From Oscarella lobularis (Eukaryota > Porifera > Homoscleromorpha > Homosclerophorida > Oscarellidae): 64,000 nucleotides of DNA. The position numbers and the translations under genes were made by a program. The stretch's first letter is position 1. Each line of letters starts with the position of its first letter. The DNA is taken from positions 124,001 through 188,000 of the forward strand of contig NC_089193.1 of the NCBI RefSeq assembly GCF_947507565.1. Direction: 5' to 3'. A model generated the notes under the pieces. The model did not search any database, was not told where the DNA came from, and saw only the letters and a list, made by a program, of their open reading frames with translations. Of the stretch, positions 58,264 through 64,000 are shown one piece after another.

Positions 58264-61200
58264 CTAACCTCCTGCGACGCCAGCCAAATGCCACCAGCCA
58301 AATGCCACCACGATCAGTGTGACAAAAGTGCAAAAAATCGCTAAAGCAACAATAGCCCAATTAGTGATGGTTGCCTTTTCATTTCCAATTGGAAACGCAT
58401 GAGAGGAAGGAGAAGCTGGTTCTTCTTCACACGTAAGACCATAAGTACCAGTAACGAGGCAAGAAATTCCGGACGAGTGACAAATGCCGTTAGTGCAAGA
58501 CAGACTTGGATCGCAAGGATCAACTAAATAAGCAGTCATAAAAAATGCGTAGAATTACTTTTCGCCAACCGTCAGGAGATGAATTGAAAGTAAGTTTTAC
58601 GTCGTGCGTTTGATAGGATATCGTGCTTTCGGGGTAATAGGCTCCATTTGGAAATACGATAGCTAGAGTGCGCTTGTCATCCCACAATGCAATCGATGAA
58701 ACGTTGTTCAAGTGTTTAAGTGAAAATGTGACAAGTCGTAGCAAATTGGACGGCATTCGTATTGGCGGCGTGTTCGTTTCGTGCGAAAATTTCACGAAAA
58801 TCGTCGCTCCTGGGTTCAGTCTGTCGTTTGACGATCCTTCAACGTGCATCTTAGTAACAATTACTCTCTGTAGTACCGAAAAAAAAAGTATAAGACATTT
58901 GCAAATTGTTTAGCAATCCCTAACCATTTCCTTTCGATCCAAAGCCTCCTCATGATATATTGCCATTTCCTTTGTCTCTTCTGTGTCTCGACGACGAGGA
59001 TGACGACTTGTCATTTGAGAAATGCAATTACCTTCTTTTCGAAAAACAATCTGAGGAGAATTGTCATTGACGGTGACGATGTCAACATGAGATACGGCGC
59101 TGCTGCTTGCAGAAGGGTGCCCGTTGTCAAAAACCGTTACAACAATCTAATAGGAAATCTTCGCAACGTTGACACGCATAGCCTATATGTTTGTACCTTG
59201 CGACCAATTGTTTTCGTAGATGTGTCGTTGAGAAAAATAGTTGGCTCGTCAGCTGACGAAGCGTAGAACAGTTTTCCAACTGAGCAGGCATAGAGCTATA
59301 CGTATAAATTAACTGCATGGCTATGCATTTGCCAAAACGCTTTAAAAAAAACCTGGCCGTCGTTTAAGCCGGTGAAAGTTAGAAGTTTGCCAGATGGATC
59401 CGGTTGATACTGAATGAAATACATTGATAAAAATAACAAAACATGAAGGGCTGTCACTCACAGTCAGGCCATCACAAGGCCTTAGCAAGTAGATGTACTC
59501 AGCATCATCAAGCTTGCTTGGGTAATCAGCGCTGCGCAAAAGTGAACGCAAACATATTATATGTATATCTGCTTTATACGTTGCAATCTTACGTCAATTC
59601 CACTGTCATTCTCTCAATGCTGTTGCCCTCAATCGAATCACTGATAGAGACGTCGAGGGGCTGACTTACAATACGCTGGCCGGCTTCTTGATTTTCAATA
59701 AATCTTATGCGATCGGCATTTCCTACGCCGACGCCCAAATCCAAACGCGGACCATCGTTTACAAATATGGTAGACACAGAAATGAAGACCGGCAAGCTCG
59801 AAGCCCCTTGGGCGTCCCACACCCTAATCATAATCTGAGGAACACTTTGGTCCGGCTCTGAAGCTGTGTTGTTGTAAGTGGCGGTAAATAGGATCTGCAG
59901 GTGGCAAAAGATAGCAAATAAACTAGAGAAAACGTCATTCTTACCTCTAGATAAGCCTCAAGCGACGCAATACCTCTCAACAGAACACTGGACGTGCCCT
60001 GTCCTATAACGACGACTCCGTGTCTAGCAGCAGTGCTCATGTTGACCAAGACGATGTCCCCACTGCGAGAAGCGTTGAATAAAATCGTCGCATTGCCAGC
60101 ATAAAAACTATCCACATCGACAAGAATGGTACGAGATGGTAATATTTTTAAAGGCGACCCGTTTTCAGTGTAAGTGATTGAATGAGATCTGTTTGCAAGC
60201 GGAGGAAATCGCACAGGTTGACCCGTCGGCGTAAATCGAAGAATAGGCGCGTCATTAACTGGAATGACAACAATGCGAATCTTTGCCGGAATACTACGAC
60301 TCTGGCCGTCGTAAACAACGACGTATACCATTCTATAAGACAATGCACGTAGCAGCGAGATAAAACTATATTTTTCAACCTTGAGGACGATGAAAGATTC
60401 GCAGGCGCCACTAAATTATTGACAAAGCCTAACGACGACAGAATCGCCTCGTAAATGGTGATGTTAGCTGCACCAGACAGTGTCTGCATAACATCAAATA
60501 GATGCAAGTTAATTATTGATGACAACGTTGAACTTACTAAATTCTGATTGTTGTCTCGACTATGCACAGTTACGCCCGCTGCTGTTGCAGTTGAATTATC
60601 GAGAACCAAAGCGTCACCGCTATGACCATTAACCAAAGAAATAAATGCTCTGTAAAGTGAAAATGATGCAGTTTAATAAAACGCTCTAGAAATATTTACC
60701 CTGCCATTATTAAATCGTCCATGTCCGTTATATTGATTCCGACAGATAGGTAACTGGGTGGCTGCCCTTCGGTGTACGAAACTGACGCCTCGACAGTTCC
60801 AAGAAATTTTACAAGCGGGATGAAATTAAAGTCAATCAGTCGCACGCTTGATAGAGCACGATCAACCATCACTAAATAGGGCTAAAACGTTAGCGCATAC
60901 CGAACTTGTTGGCTTGCCCAAAATACTCCGTCAAAAACGCTAAACTCAACATAGACGTCGTTCAGGCCTTCAAAATCCGGCTCACTAATTTTCAAAAAAT
61001 AGAGTTTAAGTTTAAGAAGCATCAGACATTTGCTCACAAATTGACATAAGTAACAGTGTTAAGAACAGCCTGGTAAACATCAGTGCTCGCGTTTCCGGTC
61101 AGCAACATTTCTTTTCCCGAATTCTTCATCTGGTAGATTAATAAAAACAATAAAAAACAAAGCTCAGAACTTCTACTTTTATATCGACGATGGTTGTCGC

Positions 61201-64000
61201 TGTGTAATTTTTCAAAGCTAATGATCCACTTCCACCTGAATTAATTTTTACTGTAGCTGAACGAAGACGGTGGCTGGAAAGAAATCGCTACAATCTATCT
61301 ATAGAGTGAAAATAAAATATGCGTACAATTGATGATCCAGATCTGTAATGCTGAGAGAGTCATTCGTGACGTCAATAGGTGTCTGACGACCTTCTTCGTA
61401 TTTTGTAATGGGTGCTAAAAGAACGCTGAAGCAATTAACCAACACAGATATATGACTTCTTACTTCCTATTGTCAGGACGGGGGCGTTGTCATTTTCCCC
61501 AACAAACTGAACCGTCACACCTACGACGGGAGTCGGATACCCACTTGAATCAATGACTTTAAGTAAAATGTGCCTAAGAAAGATGAGATTGGCTGATAGC
61601 ATCACGGTACCACATAAAGTACCTCGGATTAAAATCAGGAGTCGTTAAAGAGGTGAAGTAACCGATGCTGAGAAGAACATGAACCAAATTGACTGGAGCT
61701 GAACCGCGTATAACTCTTAACCCCTCACTAAAGAGACATAACTCATTTCAACCAACCGGATAACCTTCATATTTCTGCATAACTTACGCGCCCGAATCTT
61801 TGAAAAACGAACTCGTAGTAATACCGGTAATTCTACCGCTTTCCTCGACTGTCAGCCTGCCGGCCAAAACGGCGCTATCAGCGCTGAAAATTACCTAGAG
61901 GGAAATTAGAAGCATAAAATAATCGGAATACAAAAACAAACGCACCCTTTCTCGTAGACCATTCAAAGGATTGGTCAATTCAACCACAACTTCTTTCCAG
62001 TCCTTTAGTAAATTACCTTTATCAATCGTCTAGCAAAAAAAACTAAAAACCTGATCTCCAAATGCAGACGCGTCTAAGTTGCTTTTCATCGGCGCCAATA
62101 GGACAGGAGTAACAGCCTCGCGGTAAACGACCGAACGATTGAGCGTCGTGTTGTCAGCCAAATCAAAATCGACGGCGACGTGATTGCACTTACTTTCCTC
62201 TCCAAGCTTGCCGGAACACGCAAATAAGTCGACGATTCCACACGTGTCATTGCAACCGTCGCCGTCGTTTCCCGTACCATTCAATGTATCGCACTCTTCA
62301 AAGAACTCCCGAATACCATTCCCGCAATTGAAGCACTGGCTCGATCTGTTGAATTCATCGTTGACCGGACACCCAAACCCGTCTAGTATAGTGCAACTGA
62401 ACAAATCGCAGCCGACGCCGCTCGAACCGGCATCGCAATCCTCGCCAGGAACTCGAAGTCCGTCGCCGCACGTTTGATTAAAGCAGATCGTCCGTCCTCC
62501 CACCGGAACCTGGCAGCCAAATCCATCTTCAAGTAAACAAGCGGCTGAGCATCCGTCTCCATTCTCGTTACCTCCGTCGTCGCACTCTTCAGAATCAACT
62601 ATGACAATACCATCGCCGCACACAGGACAATCGACTGTGACGTTACGGCTACTGTCACTGTTGTTATTTAGTGCTTCGCAAATATCTACTAGACTGGTAG
62701 CATTGGTTCCATTGATGATAACCCCGAAAACACCTCACGTTTCGTTGACCGAACGTCGATGCCGATTGCCGCCGTTCTTTCGCCGACTTTCGCATTCCAA
62801 CAACGCATCGTCGCTTAAGTGTAAAGTAGAACCGGTCCCACTAATCAATCCATCGAATACAGATCTTAGCAAATGAATATTGGCAGAGGACGATCTTAAA
62901 TTTTGTGCAGGTTCAATCTGTCCGCATATCACAAAACCTCTAGCTTCCAAAACAGATCTAAGTTCACCAAGCGAAGTAGCTGGACTTGGACACGATCGCA
63001 CAACGTCTAGAATTAAGTCAAAGATGACATCTCGATATAACGATGATTCCTCCGAAATTTGTCGCAGTAATAACGCATCGTCGCGCGAGAAGGTAACGTT
63101 GCAAAGATCGTCCCTACGTAGACAATCTCCGAGACCATTGAACAGACGATGGTCGACAAGACGACATTCTTCGGCAAACGGCATAAACGTGCGATTCAGA
63201 CCGTACACGTCGGCAATGGTGTTGCTTGTCAAATTCGCAAGACAGACTAAGGCTTCGCTAAACCACGTGTCGAAGCTGCTATTACCCTTGGTCTTTGTAG
63301 CACAAGCGGGAGAGAAGAATGTATCGAGATAGTTAGGTGAGTCACAAGGAAAGACGCGTTTTGCGCATTTGATGAAATCGGTGCAGTTGTCAATGCGCGA
63401 CGAACAGCGAGGTTTGGCTGAAAAGAAACGGCACTATATAAGTACGAAGCAAAAAAAATCGTTTTGATCATTTACCTATTTGACATCGTATGCCGCTGAA
63501 ATCTGGTGGACAGGCGCACGTTGAGTCATCAGTGCACGTCCCACCGTTTTCGCACCGCAAAGACGCACATTCGTCATTACCTTAATTAAAAAAATAAAAA
63601 TTACCAAAAAGCGATAAAATCTTCGACTCACATCCAACAGTTGCGGTGACTCGATAAAGATACCGACCACGAACGCCGACGTTAGACGAGCTGGCGATCG
63701 AAAGAACAGAGTTCGTACCGGACAACGGATGATTCTCGAAAGTGCTCAAATCGCTCGCCACGTATCCGATCACAACTCGACCAGCCCACTGAAGTTGATC
63801 GGCGTTCGGGTAATTGAACAATGCGTACGTCGTACGCTCGTCTGAGATTATAACAACTTGAAACGTATTGCGCTAGAACTAAGAATTAACACGTACTATT
63901 GTTATAGCTCTTATGCTTACCAGCGACAAAGAAAAGAAATAGCCTGGCACGCGATCCCACGTGGCAACGAGACCCCACGTCACGGTGAAGGACGTGCTGG
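58264..64000 (-). CDS. large cell-surface adhesion protein: NIDO, EGF, DUF4215, cadherin-like repeats, membrane helix (5' end outside window)
   Basis: Transcribed right to left with many short exons and introns. Reading from the right edge: a NIDO domain (VTWGLVATWDRVPGYFF at 64 kb, then TFQVVIISDERTTYALFNYP and NVGVRGRYLYRVTATVGC, to about 63630). Next is an EGF exon (about 63480-63580, NDECASLRCENGGTCTDD). Two Cys-containing segments (63420-62735) end in a furin-like RHRR. About three DUF4215-type repeats follow (CGDGIVIVDSEECDDGG, GDGCSAACLLEDGFGC; 62630-62050). Cadherin-like/beta-sandwich repeats occupy about 62.0-58.6 kb, with VNDAP and VNDGP ends (for example YTENGSPLKILPSR and ILVDVDSFYAGN). 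A short EGF-like segment (PSLSCTNGICHSSG) precedes the final helix (WAIVALAIFCTFVTLIVVAF) and a very short tail with the stop at 58264-58266. NIDO with cadherin-like repeats fits an extracellular adhesion or matrix receptor. Exon borders were not all resolved. Confidence 0.8.

Noticed and set aside
62184-63332. Plus-strand open frames opposite the adhesion gene
   Set aside because: They are antisense shadows of the DUF4215 and cysteine-rich exons with no motif of their own.

Overview
The window is eukaryotic and very probably from an early-branching animal; a sponge is my best guess. Genes are split by many very short GT-AG introns (about 45-80 bp). The recognisable genes are animal-type: a CPEB translational regulator, SMCHD1, a MORC2-like CW zinc finger, a CARD protein, receptor tyrosine kinases and a NIDO adhesion protein. 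The species assignment is inference from gene content and intron size, not from a marker gene.

Left part (1-16 kb). The 3' half of a CPEB gene (+) comes first, then a gene with a restriction-nuclease-like domain and an atypical kinase domain (+), then a MORC2-like 3' fragment with a complete CW zinc finger (+). A repeat-dense tract follows (5.4-11.6 kb): dispersed elements, minisatellites and two satellite arrays. A complete pogo/jerky-type DNA transposon (11657-15186) has 688-bp terminal inverted repeats, a TA target duplication and a four-exon transposase. It lies immediately downstream of a short CARD/coiled-coil/kelch-like gene on the minus strand.

Middle (16.7-33 kb). A long, many-exon SMCHD1 orthologue (+) fills 16750-26222. 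It is flanked by copies of two dispersed elements: one pair inverted (7041-8165 and 27470-28612), one pair direct (8914-9348 and 26371-26805). Then comes a simple-repeat landscape with a pure CTG tract of 130 units, an 8-bp repeat, a ~125-bp satellite of about 12 copies and other degenerate repeats.

Right part (33-64 kb). Two convergent paralogous SAM-dependent methyltransferases (34.3-35.1 kb + and 36.4-37.2 kb -) are followed by a tRNA-derived SINE-like copy and a small unknown four-exon gene. Next are two tandem paralogous receptor tyrosine kinases (40758-48684 and 50197-57612). Their ectodomain order is C-type lectin, three SRCR, three C-type lectin, EGF (2 versus 6), transmembrane helix, split tyrosine kinase. 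By phase-consistent splicing both also carry a signal-peptide exon and a predicted pair of membrane helices before the first lectin domain. A large minus-strand cell-surface protein (NIDO, EGF, DUF4215 repeats, cadherin-like repeats, membrane helix) runs off the right end.

The most novel item is the tandem lectin/SRCR/EGF receptor kinase pair, which looks like an expanding family of self/non-self or microbe-sensing receptors wired directly to tyrosine phosphorylation. Domain calls rest on reading motifs by eye; no database search was possible.
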